64,000 nt of DNA from Terriglobales bacterium (GTDB taxonomy: Bacteria; Acidobacteriota; Terriglobia; Terriglobales; Acidobacteriaceae), in assembly GCA_025462725.1 (NCBI GenBank), contig JAOAPE010000010.1, positions 186,001 to 250,000 of the forward strand. The letters run 5' to 3'. This document shows, piece by piece, positions 1 to 7,958 of this stretch. Position numbers and translations under genes: made by a program. The notes under the pieces are model-generated. The model ran no database searches. It was given only the letters and a program-made list of their open reading frames with translations, and was not told where the DNA came from. Each line of letters begins with the position of its first letter. Within the stretch, counting starts at the first letter, position 1.

Positions 1-1
1 C

Positions 2-214
2 GAGGAAACTGCAGAGAAAATCACGGCCGAGCATGGCATGCAAGAGATCCCGATCGTATTCGCCGGCCGCGGCGACGTTGTGCTCTATGACGACGAAGCG
101 ATGGGACCAGCGCTCGGCAACGTATCGCTCAACGGAGTCACGGCTGTCTTTGTGTCTCCCAAGGGAACCTCATTCATTCCGGTGAACAAGTGCCGGCGTG
201 CGTGGAGGGTCTAG
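2..214 (+). CDS. Phage tail assembly protein, DUF6950-like (C-terminal part)
   Basis: The window opens inside this reading frame, and about 70 codons remain before a TAG at 212-214. The visible part includes GDVVLYDDEAMGPALGNV and ends in NKCRRAWRV. A closing CRRAWR stretch after a glycine-rich core is what I recall for DUF6950, a small protein that lies directly before the gpJ-type tail hub in many siphophages. The next gene is such a hub and starts immediately after this stop, so context agrees. The family assignment rests on motif memory and gene order only, and the N-terminal half is outside the window. Confidence 0.6.
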   Translation, partial: EETAEKITAEHGMQEIPIVFAGRGDVVLYDDEAMGPALGNVSLNGVTAVFVSPKGTSFIPVNKCRRAWRV

Positions 215-215
215 C

Positions 216-3005
216 GTGCCTCCCGTCATTGCAGCAATCGCTGCTCTTGTCCATGTAATCGGCGTCGGGCTTGCTGCCGGTGGCTGGACTGCATTCCTGA
301 CTGCGACAGCATTGTCGGTCGGGAGTTCGCTGGTGCTCGGCGGGATCACAAAGCTCATCAAGGGTTCGACGAATCTCAGTCTGCAGAGCGACACAGCGAA
401 CCACAGCGTCACCATCAAACAGGCGGCCGGATATCGGCGGTTCCGGTACGGCAAGGGTGACGATGGCGGCACGCTCACCTATGCAGCGTCCAGCGGCGCG
501 AATTCTGAATACTTCCACATGGTGGTCACTTACTGGGCCCACCAGATCAAAGCGATCGACGCGATCATCTTCGATGACTATCAGCTCGTGCTCGATGGCG
601 CTGGCAATGAGATCGGCAAGTATGCGGGCGGATTCTGTTTCGTCGAGATGAAGCTTGGCGCACCGGGTGAGCCGGCGTTCCCTGGACTCGTTGCCGATAC
701 GGCCGGGCTGGGCGCTGCAGCCTGGACGGCCAGCTGCAGGCAGGATGGCTTCGCTTCCATCCACGTCAAGCTCAAACTGGACCCGAGTAAATTCCCGAAT
801 GGCGTACCGCAAGCGGTCAAGGTGGTAGCCCGCTGCAAGCTGGTAAAGGACCCGCGCACCGGCGTCACAGATTACACCGACAACCTCGCGTGTTGCATCC
901 GCGACTACGCGATCGACCCTATCTTCGGAATGGGTTTCGACGAAGCCACAGAGATCAACGACACAACCTTCATCGCAGCCGCGAACCTTGCCGATGAGAA
1001 TGTTCCCCAGCTCGCCGGCGGCACCAAGCATCGCTATACCTGCAACGGCGGTTCCGACACGAGCAAGAAACCGGGCGATGTCCTGAAGGGGATGCTGGCG
1101 AACGAAGCCAATGGCAAGAGCGCATGGATCGCGGGGCAGCTGAACCTTTGGCTGGGCTCGTACCGCGCGCCGGAACTATCTTTCAATGATGACGACCTCC
1201 GCGGCGCACCGCAGCTGACCGGCCGCACCAGCCGCAGTGAACTCTATAACGCGGTCCGCGGCATCTTCGTATCGCCCGAATCTGGCTACCAGCCCACTGA
1301 CTTTCCTTCCGTTGTGAACCCGGCGTATGTGGCGGACGACAGCGGATTCCCGGGCTGCGCGAACCGATCGTACTGGCTGACTCCGATTGCCTACGCCGTC
1401 AACGACGCTGTCTTTAATAAAGGTTTTGCATACGTCTGCACGAATGCCCACGTCAGCGGCGCTCTTACCGAGCCGGGTGCCGGTGCTAACTGGGCGATGG
1501 TTTGGGTGCTCTGTCCGGAACTCCACTGGAAGGATGTGGAGTACGCGTTCGTCAACAACGCTTCGGAGTGCCAGCGATTGGCAAAGATGGACCTCGAGTA
1601 TGGCCGCCGCATGTTCACGGTGATGAACCCGATGAAGTTGAAGGGCTACCAGGTGCAACCGCCGGAGACGCTGCAGCTGACTCAACAAGCCATGAACTGG
1701 GTGAACAAGACTTTCGAGATGCGGCTCAGTTCCCTGTTAATGGATGGGATGTACCTCGGCGTGAACCATACGCTGAAGGAAGTCGACAGTGGAATCTGGA
1801 GTTGGAGCATCCTCGACGAGCGCCTTATGGGCGCGTTCCCTTCTGTAGTGACGGCGGACCCAAGCGTTGTAGCGGCGGTCACCGGACTCACTCTGGTGAG
1901 CGGATCGGCGACTGTGGTCACCCGCGGCGATGGCGTGAAGCTCAGCCGTATCCGTGTTACTTGGAACCAGCCCATCGACCAATTCGTTCTAGCAGGCGGG
2001 AAGATCTTCGTCGAGTTCAAGAAGCATGCTGACCCGAACTGGATTCCTGGAGACGAAGTAGACGGCGCCGCGCAGGAATCCTATCTCTCCGGCGTTGACG
2101 ACAACGTTGCGTATGACGTCCGGGTGCGATGCCGTAACAGTGCCGGCGTCTATGGCGCTTATGTCTCCGCGTTGAATCACACAGTCAGTCCTGTTACTTC
2201 TCACATCACGCAAGGCGCTTTGACCTCATCCACGATCGGGAACAAGAACTCTACGATCGTCGGCGGTGTCAATCCCCTCTCCGCGGCGGACGTGGGCGCG
2301 AGTGTCACGGTGTCGATCGCGGCCTTCCAGCTGCAGTTCGGATTCGGCCGAGTCTCTTACAACGCCAGCTCGATAGCGGGACTGAGCTACAACACCGGCT
2401 ATTTCATTTACTGCGTCGATGCCTTGCTCGCCGGCGGCGCTGTCACTTACCTCGCGACGACCAGCTTCGATGTCGTTGTGGCCAATGTGAACAACGTCTA
2501 TATCGGAAGCGTCGGAACCCCGGCTTCTGGAGGCAGCGGAACTGGAGGCGGCGGTGAACCGGGCGGATGCTGCTGCATCGACCAGTGGTTCAGTGAGCAC
2601 GGCGTTATCGAAGTGGCCGAGGTTGGAGACCTCTTCGACTGCTACGTGGGCGACGGTGAGGTTGAACCGCGCATGCTCGAGCAGATGGGACCTCCTAAGT
2701 TTGTGCCATGCGTAGCGCTGGTCGCGGAAAACGGCGCGGAGTGGCGAGGCTCTAGCGATACGACAGTCCATCCGAAAGACTCAGAGCCTTGCTTTGCTGA
2801 GCACGCGCATCGATCGCAAATGAAGACATACCTCCTTCAGCAGGACGGAAGCTGGAAGCTCGAGTGGTCACCCATACGAGTGATTCCTTTGGGCATGCGA
2901 TGGGTGCGGCAAGGCTACATCGGCAAGAGTGAATTCGCGGCCGGAGTGGATTGGAAGAAGCGAATGTTCACGCACAACTCGGTTCCACCACCGGACCCGA
3001 AATAG
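216..3005 (+). CDS. Phage tail hub / tip attachment protein (gpJ-like), with degenerate Hint-like C terminus
   Basis: This is a 929-residue structural protein expected at the tip of a siphovirus tail, where it joins the tail tube to receptor-binding parts. The N terminus is hydrophobic and glycine-rich. Residues about 70-440 match the gpJ-type hub, including RYRRFRYGKGDD-like and DYAIDPIFGMG-like segments. A fibronectin-III-like stretch follows at about 550-650. A Gly/Ser linker then leads to a Cys-rich tail with CCCIDQW near residue 785. I place the start at GTG 216 because GGAGG lies at 204-208 and the previous stop is at 214. An in-frame GTG at 198 would overlap the upstream gene. The last 145 residues resemble a decayed Hint fold (see findings). 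Confidence 0.8.
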   Translation: MPPVIAAIAALVHVIGVGLAAGGWTAFLTATALSVGSSLVLGGITKLIKGSTNLSLQSDTANHSVTIKQAAGYRRFRYGKGDDGGTLTYAASSGANSEYFHMVVTYWAHQIKAIDAIIFDDYQLVLDGAGNEIGKYAGGFCFVEMKLGAPGEPAFPGLVADTAGLGAAAWTASCRQDGFASIHVKLKLDPSKFPNGVPQAVKVVARCKLVKDPRTGVTDYTDNLACCIRDYAIDPIFGMGFDEATEINDTTFIAAANLADENVPQLAGGTKHRYTCNGGSDTSKKPGDVLKGMLANEANGKSAWIAGQLNLWLGSYRAPELSFNDDDLRGAPQLTGRTSRSELYNAVRGIFVSPESGYQPTDFPSVVNPAYVADDSGFPGCANRSYWLTPIAYAVNDAVFNKGFAYVCTNAHVSGALTEPGAGANWAMVWVLCPELHWKDVEYAFVNNASECQRLAKMDLEYGRRMFTVMNPMKLKGYQVQPPETLQLTQQAMNWVNKTFEMRLSSLLMDGMYLGVNHTLKEVDSGIWSWSILDERLMGAFPSVVTADPSVVAAVTGLTLVSGSATVVTRGDGVKLSRIRVTWNQPIDQFVLAGGKIFVEFKKHADPNWIPGDEVDGAAQESYLSGVDDNVAYDVRVRCRNSAGVYGAYVSALNHTVSPVTSHITQGALTSSTIGNKNSTIVGGVNPLSAADVGASVTVSIAAFQLQFGFGRVSYNASSIAGLSYNTGYFIYCVDALLAGGAVTYLATTSFDVVVANVNNVYIGSVGTPASGGSGTGGGGEPGGCCCIDQWFSEHGVIEVAEVGDLFDCYVGDGEVEPRMLEQMGPPKFVPCVALVAENGAEWRGSSDTTVHPKDSEPCFAEHAHRSQMKTYLLQQDGSWKLEWSPIRVIPLGMRWVRQGYIGKSEFAAGVDWKKRMFTHNSVPPPDPK

Positions 3006-3019
3006 AAACGGAGACAGCT

Positions 3020-3400
3020 ATGGAAGTTAAGCATCGAGACGATATAGCCAACCTGAAAGACGGACAGCGCGCATTTGAGATCGAGGGCGGCGACGTCATC
3101 GTTGTCGAGATCACGCAAAGAGCCGTCGAGGAAAATCCACACAACATCACTTCGGAGCATCACGTTGCAGTCCAGGTTCGGGCGTGGAAGGTGAACCCGG
3201 ATGGCACCGTCGCCATAGATAGCCGCGGCAAGGAACTGGAGATCCCGAAGAGGGTCGAGTCGATCGTGACGTCGGCGCTGGCGGAAGGAACGGTTGACCT
3301 CGACAACCAGCTCGTCGATTACTCGCTTGCTGCTTTGGTGCGCGCGAAGAACTGGCTGCATGTGAAGGCGGCGATGGAGAAGATCCCGCTGAGTTCCTAG
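3020..3400 (+). CDS. Hypothetical phage protein (126 aa)
   Basis: This small soluble acidic protein sits between the tail hub and the lysis genes. It begins MEVKHRDDIANLKDG and shows alternating strand-like segments followed by a helix near the C terminus (LDNQLVDYSLAALVRAKNW). ATG 3020 follows a GGAGA at 3010-3014. An upstream in-frame extension overlapping the hub gene is less likely. I do not recognise the family. Position and strand make it part of the prophage late operon, so a minor tail or head-tail accessory role is possible but unproven. Confidence 0.6.
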   Translation: MEVKHRDDIANLKDGQRAFEIEGGDVIVVEITQRAVEENPHNITSEHHVAVQVRAWKVNPDGTVAIDSRGKELEIPKRVESIVTSALAEGTVDLDNQLVDYSLAALVRAKNWLHVKAAMEKIPLSS

Positions 3401-3441
3401 TTATTGGGCTCCCTCGTGGAAGTTTACTTCTGGAGTGATTG

Positions 3442-3783
3442 ATGGCAACTGGAACCAAGACGGCTCACGACACTGACGACCCTCTGTTGGAAGTGATCCT
3501 GGAGGAGATGCGCGCTGTCCGAACAAAGCTTGACGCTTTGACGGAAGCCCAAGGCAAGACCGCGCTGAAGGTCGAGCTGATGCACACGCGCTCGATCGCG
3601 GTCTTCGGTTCGCTCGGCAGTAACGGTGGCGCATTCGGCCGGCTGAAGACAAAGGTTGACCGGCACGAGAAATACATCAACGGTGCAGTCACGCTGTTGG
3701 TGGCCATCCCGTTTATCGGTGGAGTGCTGGCATGGGCAATCGACCATCTAGCACCGGGCACGATTCGGGGGATAGGAAAGTAA
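3442..3783 (+). CDS. Small phage membrane protein, XhlA/holin-accessory-like
   Basis: A 113-residue protein with a helical, coiled-coil-prone N half (LLEVILEEMRAVRTKLDAL) and one hydrophobic segment near the C terminus (GAVTLLVAIPFIGGVLAWAI). This helix-then-TM layout is shared by small lysis-associated proteins such as the XhlA type. ATG 3442 follows TGGAG at 3431-3435. It is followed after 2 nt by the DUF5675 gene, so the two are probably translated together. The lysis role is inferred from layout and neighbours, not from a diagnostic motif. Confidence 0.55.
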   Translation: MATGTKTAHDTDDPLLEVILEEMRAVRTKLDALTEAQGKTALKVELMHTRSIAVFGSLGSNGGAFGRLKTKVDRHEKYINGAVTLLVAIPFIGGVLAWAIDHLAPGTIRGIGK

Positions 3784-3785
3784 AA

Positions 3786-4220
3786 ATGGAACTTCATGTA
3801 TTGCGAGAGGCGTCGACCGCGAAGTCGACGATCGGCGAACTGACAATCAACGGTGTGCATGAATGCTGGACGCTGGAAGACGTCGAGCGGCACCAAAAGA
3901 TCTTCGGCCAGACTGCCATTCCATGCGGCCGGTTCAAGTTGGCGATGCATGACTCGCCACATTTCAAGCGCATCGTGCCAATGCTGCTCGCTGTTCCTAA
4001 CTTTCTGTATGTCCTCATGCATTGGGGCAACACAGCTGCAGACACTGAAGGTTGTTTGTTGGTGGGCAGAACCAAGAGCGCTGACTTTATCGGTCAATCC
4101 AAGTCGGCCTTCCTCGCGCTCTTCGCAAAGATCGAGGCGGCTATGGCTGCGGGCGAAGAAGTATGGATCACGATCGAAGACAAAGCGGGCGTTCCGCTCG
4201 CAGAAAAGGCGGCAGCATAA
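3786..4220 (+). CDS. DUF5675 family protein, candidate phage lysis enzyme
   Basis: A 144-residue protein matching DUF5675 as I know it. It has an N-terminal strand region with CWTLEDVE, the segment TAIPCGRFKL, and the signature MHWGNTAADTEGCLLVG at about residues 78-94. The spacing of His and Cys in HWGNTAADTEGC recalls the HGx(n)SHGC active site of YkuD L,D-transpeptidases, which act on peptidoglycan peptides. No lysozyme, amidase or transglycosylase is visible in this late region, so this is the best candidate endolysin. Start ATG 3786 is 2 nt after the preceding stop. An upstream extension would overlap the membrane protein gene. Family confidence is good, enzymatic role is inference. Confidence 0.8.
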   Translation: MELHVLREASTAKSTIGELTINGVHECWTLEDVERHQKIFGQTAIPCGRFKLAMHDSPHFKRIVPMLLAVPNFLYVLMHWGNTAADTEGCLLVGRTKSADFIGQSKSAFLALFAKIEAAMAAGEEVWITIEDKAGVPLAEKAAA

Positions 4221-4222
4221 TT

Positions 4223-4834
4223 ATGGATTTACACCACAAGATATACGCGGGACTGATATCGGCGGTGCTAGTGATCGGCGGTGCTGGATTCTGTGTCTCG
4301 CAATATGTAGCGCACGCGAAAGAGGAATCCGCGCGCGACGCGATAATCGCAGTTACAGAGAAGCAGAACACGGAACTGCTCAAAGCCAATGGCGACCTGA
4401 AGAAGGACATTGAGCAGATCAAGTCGGCTACTGCTGTGCAGACGTCGAAGCTTGAAGCGGTGAAGTCGCAGCTTGGAGAGAAGGCGACGCCGGCGCAGGT
4501 GGAGAAGGCTGTCCGCGATTACACACCGCTCCAGGGGGTGAAGGTTTCGCAGGATCCGGACGCGCCGTCGACGCTGAGTCAGAAAGACGCGGTATTGCAG
4601 GCGCAGTTCGGGATCTCGTGCCGGCAGTGTGAGTTGAATCGGGACGCTCTCTCTGCCGAGAACGCGAAGCAGCTCGAGCAGCTGAAGAACGATGACAAGG
4701 TAATCGCCGGACTCAAGACGGAGCGCGACGTTGCGATCAAAGCGGCGAAGGGCGGAAGTTGGGTGCGGCGCGTGGGGCGGGCAGCGAAGTACATCGCCAT
4801 CGGTGCGGCAATCGGATACGGGCTACATCACTAA
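4223..4834 (+). CDS. Spanin-like phage protein: N-terminal TM plus long coiled coil
   Basis: A 203-residue protein with a TM helix at about residues 8-27 (IYAGLISAVLVIGGAGFCVS), followed by about 140 residues rich in Lys, Glu, Gln and Ala in heptad style, and a short hydrophobic C terminus (KYIAIGAAIGYGLHH). This is the general architecture of an inner-membrane spanin (Rz-like), which links inner and outer membranes during lysis. A CRQC motif lies mid-protein. ATG 4223 is 2 nt past the DUF5675 stop. No separate Rz1-like lipoprotein is evident, and the hydrophobic C terminus could instead make it a unimolecular membrane-spanning protein. Confidence 0.55.
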   Translation: MDLHHKIYAGLISAVLVIGGAGFCVSQYVAHAKEESARDAIIAVTEKQNTELLKANGDLKKDIEQIKSATAVQTSKLEAVKSQLGEKATPAQVEKAVRDYTPLQGVKVSQDPDAPSTLSQKDAVLQAQFGISCRQCELNRDALSAENAKQLEQLKNDDKVIAGLKTERDVAIKAAKGGSWVRRVGRAAKYIAIGAAIGYGLHH

Positions 4835-4849
4835 ACGGAGGAAGAGACA

Positions 4850-5215
4850 ATGCTGAACTGGTTGGGTTACATCCTTGGTCAATTGTTGCACTTCTGGTTG
4901 AAGGCCGGCGCGTCTGTGGCCAGCCCGGCCAGCACGGTGCAAACCTATGGTGCTTACTTCCGCAAGAACGGCGCGGTGCTTGCCGTCCGGTTCTTCGCGG
5001 CGAGTTGCATCTTCGTGATCTGGACGGAAGGCGGCGCTGCCCTCTTCGGCGAAGGCTTCCTGCCGAGCTTGGCGGGAATGAGTGTGCTGGCAAAAGGCGC
5101 GGTGTGCGGTCTCATCGGTTTGGCGATGGACAGTATCCTCGACAAGGTCATGGTGCGTTTGCCGTGGCTGCAGAATGAGATCCCGCCGGCACCGAACGGC
5201 GTGGGGCACGACTGA
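4850..5215 (+). CDS. Holin-like phage membrane protein
   Basis: A 121-residue protein with two or three hydrophobic segments: residues about 1-20, AVRFFAASCIFVIW, and GAVCGLIGLAMDSI. It ends in a short hydrophilic tail. A strong Shine-Dalgarno GGAGGAAG at 4837-4844 precedes ATG 4850. It is the last rightward gene of the prophage late operon and is followed by a terminator hairpin. Size, membrane topology and place beside the endolysin candidate suggest a holin. No specific holin family was recognised. Confidence 0.55.
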   Translation: MLNWLGYILGQLLHFWLKAGASVASPASTVQTYGAYFRKNGAVLAVRFFAASCIFVIWTEGGAALFGEGFLPSLAGMSVLAKGAVCGLIGLAMDSILDKVMVRLPWLQNEIPPAPNGVGHD

Positions 5216-5257
5216 GGAAGATATATAGATATATAAAGGTTGTGCAGGCGTCTGCAA

Positions 5258-5291
5258 AGCCGTCCTCTTTTGGGGCGGCTCTTCTATTTCT
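5258..5291 (+). terminator. Rho-independent terminator of the prophage late operon
   Basis: AGCCGTCC and GGGCGGCT form an 8-bp stem (one G-T pair) around a 7-nt loop, followed by the pyrimidine-rich CTTCTATTTC. It lies between the last rightward lysis gene and the convergent leftward block. Confidence 0.65.
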
Positions 5292-5294
5292 GCT

Positions 5295-5915
5295 TCAAAG
5301 GGTACGACCGGAACCCGTGAGGCGCTTCAGTGTAGCCTGGCGCCACTCACGGCACTTGATGGAGTCGATGGTGACCAGCCCACTGCTTAGTTCCGTGGAG
5401 ATGCTCTTGAATGAGACTTCGAGATTACTGAACGCCCACCTCGCTACGATCATGGGATACACCGTTCCGTAGGAACCTTGCACGGTTGAGAGCTGCTTCG
5501 TGGTTGGTTCGCCGTACTTCTCTATCAATGACTGCAGTACTTTTTCGCCGTCGCGTACACCCGCAGTGTTAAACCCGATTCCTTCCAAATTACCGTCCAT
5601 GACTTGCGCTGAGATGTCGAGGCCGCTTGAGAGAGCCGGCTGTTCGGCGGAAGGAAACTGAATCAATACCGTCGCCGTGTATACGGGTGCCACTTTAGTG
5701 CGAAGGAGCCCGGTTCGCTTGTAGCAAGGTGCGCCGGAACTTCCGGAATACGTATACCGTTCCCTTGCGACCTGCATTGTTGGGCATTCGGCCAAGTTGA
5801 AAGGCTTGCCAATCTGGAAACCGAACACAGATAGATCTAACTGAGGTTTGTCTTGTGCCTGAATCGCGCAGAGGAGGGATAGGCAGGCGAAGATGACACG
5901 AACCATCGATTTCAT
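5295..5915 (-). CDS. Secreted hypothetical protein in prophage-end block
   Basis: A 207-residue protein starting MKSMVRVIFACLSLLCAIQAQ, a signal peptide with a likely cleavage after AIQA. The mature part contains FGFQIGKPFNLAECP and a GxxDGEKVLQSLIEKYGEP region. The latter resembles the small domain seen in many secreted proteobacterial and acidobacterial proteins that compare sequence pairs around LxxKYG. ATG 5915 is chosen because AGGAG at 5920-5924 precedes it. A longer upstream start would lack both the signal peptide position and the SD. It is the last gene of a leftward block between the phage lysis genes and the tRNA remnant. Function unknown. Confidence 0.65.
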   Translation of the reverse strand: MKSMVRVIFACLSLLCAIQAQDKPQLDLSVFGFQIGKPFNLAECPTMQVARERYTYSGSSGAPCYKRTGLLRTKVAPVYTATVLIQFPSAEQPALSSGLDISAQVMDGNLEGIGFNTAGVRDGEKVLQSLIEKYGEPTTKQLSTVQGSYGTVYPMIVARWAFSNLEVSFKSISTELSSGLVTIDSIKCREWRQATLKRLTGSGRTL

Positions 5916-5929
5916 AGCTACTCCTGTTT

Positions 5930-6322
5930 TTATTTCTTCTTGAGGCGGTCTTTCCACTCGGGGAGACCGAGGCGACCTTTGGAATCTTCTATCAGGCTTC
6001 CATACTTCAGGGAAATCTTCTTGCCGAGTCGGAGTTCGTGAACGCCATCGCGTCGGCCTTCTTTACCCAGGGCGGCCCCCTCGGCTACAAGTCGCTCTTC
6101 CAACTCTTCCCAAGACATGAAGGCGTTGGCTTCAGTCAAAATCACCTTCATTGCGTCAAGAGGGCGTTTGCCTTGCAGTCGCGGCTTTCCCATTGTCGAC
6201 CGGCCGGAGCCCTCGATCGCGGCCAATGCCCGATTGATAGCATCGAGTTCCTCTTGTTCCAATGGAGGAACAGGCTTCAGTATCTCGGCTTTTCGCTTCA
6301 GAAGTAAGTCTCTGGTTTTCAC
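5930..6322 (-). CDS. Hypothetical protein, winged-helix-like C terminus
   Basis: A 130-residue basic protein. The N half is helical (MKTRDLLLKRKAEILKPV) with a helix over QEELDAINRALAAIE. The C half, PLDAMKVILTEANAFMSWEELEERL onward to GRLGLPEWKDRLKKK, reads like a small winged helix. A closing GLPEW resembles HARE-HTH-type domains, which are found in restriction and chromatin proteins. It lies 8 nt from the next upstream stop, so it is probably co-transcribed with the block. A DNA-binding role is an inference from the predicted fold only. Confidence 0.6.
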   Translation of the reverse strand: MKTRDLLLKRKAEILKPVPPLEQEELDAINRALAAIEGSGRSTMGKPRLQGKRPLDAMKVILTEANAFMSWEELEERLVAEGAALGKEGRRDGVHELRLGKKISLKYGSLIEDSKGRLGLPEWKDRLKKK

Positions 6323-6330
6323 GGGTGCGG

Positions 6331-6726
6331 TTAAATATAGAAAGATGCGGCGACTTTGTCCAGAACGCCGGGTGCGCAGGAGCGGGCGAGCATGACCATG
6401 GCCAGGCGCAGCTCGGTGTAGTCATTCACTATAGTCGCGATGGACCGGCCAGAGCATTGATTCTCGAAGTATTTCGCTTCGGCAATGATTTGGGCCGACA
6501 GTTCGCAGATGTGGCGATAGGTCTCATCGAGATTGTCCCCATCGGTAAAGAGAGTCGCGATCTTCACTGCGCGTTCCGAATTGCGCGCTAGTGCGCCGAC
6601 GATCAACATGGAAGAAAGCTGAGGGTCTTCCATCCGGCAAAGCAGTTTGTTCAGCTCCGGGTCACTGGACATATAGAGGTAAAGGACAGCGCCGAACATG
6701 GATGAAGCTATCAGGTTAAAAATCAC
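6331..6726 (-). CDS. Hypothetical protein with N-terminal membrane helix
   Basis: A 131-residue protein with a hydrophobic N terminus (MIFNLIASSMFGAVLYLYM) and a mostly helical soluble remainder containing three Cys. The start is GTG at 6726, which overlaps the upstream 7-TM gene by 11 nt and suggests translational coupling. An internal ATG at about residue 10 is an alternative. No family recognised. The coupling argues that this and the upstream membrane protein work together. Confidence 0.6.
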   Translation of the reverse strand: MIFNLIASSMFGAVLYLYMSSDPELNKLLCRMEDPQLSSMLIVGALARNSERAVKIATLFTDGDNLDETYRHICELSAQIIAEAKYFENQCSGRSIATIVNDYTELRLAMVMLARSCAPGVLDKVAASFYI

Positions 6727-7474
6727 GGGGGGAATCCTCCTTGTATTTGCGCAGAAGTTCTAGGTCGGTTTCGAGGCGGTCAATCACTGCTTCTAATATC
6801 TTTTCCCGTTCCTCTTTGGTGTAGGAACGACGCGGCCGGAATGCACCTATCCACATCAAGAGAGAAACCACATAACCCCAATTCCGAACGAGTGACAAAG
6901 TATCGAGGTCTATAGGAGTGCTGCTCTGGAGTCCGGTCAGGAGCAATGCCGCAGCGGCGTAGAACCCGTAGCCGGCGGCAATCTTGAAGTTGCGTCCGTC
7001 GTTGCGAAGACCTACTGTTTTGGCGTGAACCAACATCAGCGCGAAAATCGACGCTCGGACAAAGAAGAGGGCATCCTGGGTGCGATGAAGCAATTCGATG
7101 CTCTTGCTAGCGAATCCGTGCGCCTCTCGAGCATGCCAACTCAGAAACAGCGCCGCGACGGCCGACACACACACAATAAAAGAACGGAGCGTTGACGGGT
7201 CCAGCTTGCGCGCCATGGAGCGGAATAGCTCTACGGCGATCCGCACTTGCAAGACGTAGCTGACAATCTGCGCTGCCCAATAGGAATAAAAGTACAAAGC
7301 ATAGTGACGATGAATCGCCACCAATGCCGGATTTACCACCACCCAAAAGAGTACATAGGTAAATACGCCCGGATACCGGCGCACCAACTTCTGTCTCCAG
7401 ATCAGGATGGCAATGGCGAGTTGAAGCCCGAAAGAAAAGACCCAAACCAGGTAATCGTTGACGCTGGGGTGCAT
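6716..7474 (-). CDS. Polytopic membrane protein, about seven TM helices
   Basis: A 252-residue protein with hydrophobic helices spread through residues 8-215 and a charged cytosolic C-terminal tail (SYTKEEREKILEAVIDRLETDL) likely to form a coiled coil. Proteins of this size and layout occur as unannotated genes in Acidobacteria, but I cannot name a domain. It is coupled to the downstream 131-residue gene by an 11-nt overlap. Because it lies inside the prophage end, superinfection exclusion or host sensing are possible roles, but neither is shown by the sequence. Confidence 0.65.
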   Translation of the reverse strand: MHPSVNDYLVWVFSFGLQLAIAILIWRQKLVRRYPGVFTYVLFWVVVNPALVAIHRHYALYFYSYWAAQIVSYVLQVRIAVELFRSMARKLDPSTLRSFIVCVSAVAALFLSWHAREAHGFASKSIELLHRTQDALFFVRASIFALMLVHAKTVGLRNDGRNFKIAAGYGFYAAAALLLTGLQSSTPIDLDTLSLVRNWGYVVSLLMWIGAFRPRRSYTKEEREKILEAVIDRLETDLELLRKYKEDSPRDF

Positions 7475-7515
7475 TCAGGCGGCCCCCTGATAGGAGCCGC
7501 CCGATACTCGGCCGA

Positions 7516-7674
7516 TTACTGTGGCGGTGGACAGTTGGGGTCGCCGGGAATGCAGTGCGGTTCCGGGCCCCCGCCGTCGCGTATTTGCACGAACTTTTGG
7601 GATTCCGGTTCTTGCCGCGAAAATGCGGCCGTTCCCATGCACAAGACGAACACAAACAATAATGCTTTCCTCAT
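7516..7674 (-). CDS. Small secreted peptide (52 aa)
   Basis: MRKALLFVFVLCMGTAAFS is a clear signal peptide. The mature remainder is about 30 residues and ends HCIPGDPNCPPPQ, with two Cys four residues from Pro/Gly turns, which could form a disulfide loop. GGAGGAAG lies 2-3 nt before AGT-ATG in the leftward direction, so ATG 7674 is well supported despite the small size. It is the first convincing gene of the leftward prophage-end block and precedes the 7-TM gene by about 40 nt. Function unknown. A secreted signal or modulator of the adjacent membrane protein is speculation. Confidence 0.6.
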   Translation of the reverse strand: MRKALLFVFVLCMGTAAFSRQEPESQKFVQIRDGGGPEPHCIPGDPNCPPPQ

Positions 7675-7712
7675 ACTCTTCCTCCGGTGCGCGATGGCGC
7701 ACTGAGGGAAGG

Positions 7713-7820
7713 TTACTTGCAAACGTCTGCACAGCTGCTGGCATTTGAGACGAGAAACTCCTTGCCGTCCGGGTCGAATCGGACAGTGTAGGCGTCAGCA
7801 GACGCTTTGCAACGATAACC
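7713..7820 (-). pseudogene. Open frame without a start, possible gene remnant
   Basis: Between the secreted peptide and the tRNA remnant, one leftward frame reads from just after a TAA to a TAA at 7715-7713. It includes DAYTVRFDPDGKEFLVSN and ends SCADVCK, which has natural-looking composition and Cys spacing. It has no usable start codon. An overlapping frame does start at ATG 7927 after a GAGG. A frameshift joining the two, or decay after integration, would explain this. It may also be chance. Confidence 0.25.
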
Positions 7821-7958
7821 TTAATTTGTTCGGATTTCGTAACACGCCGGACGGCGTGGGTCAGTTTGGGTCTCTTAACACGTACACGGCCTTCTCGCCG
7901 TGTATTTACAACAACAGTGGTAGCCATCCACGTCCTCTAAGTTATAGAGAACTATGAA

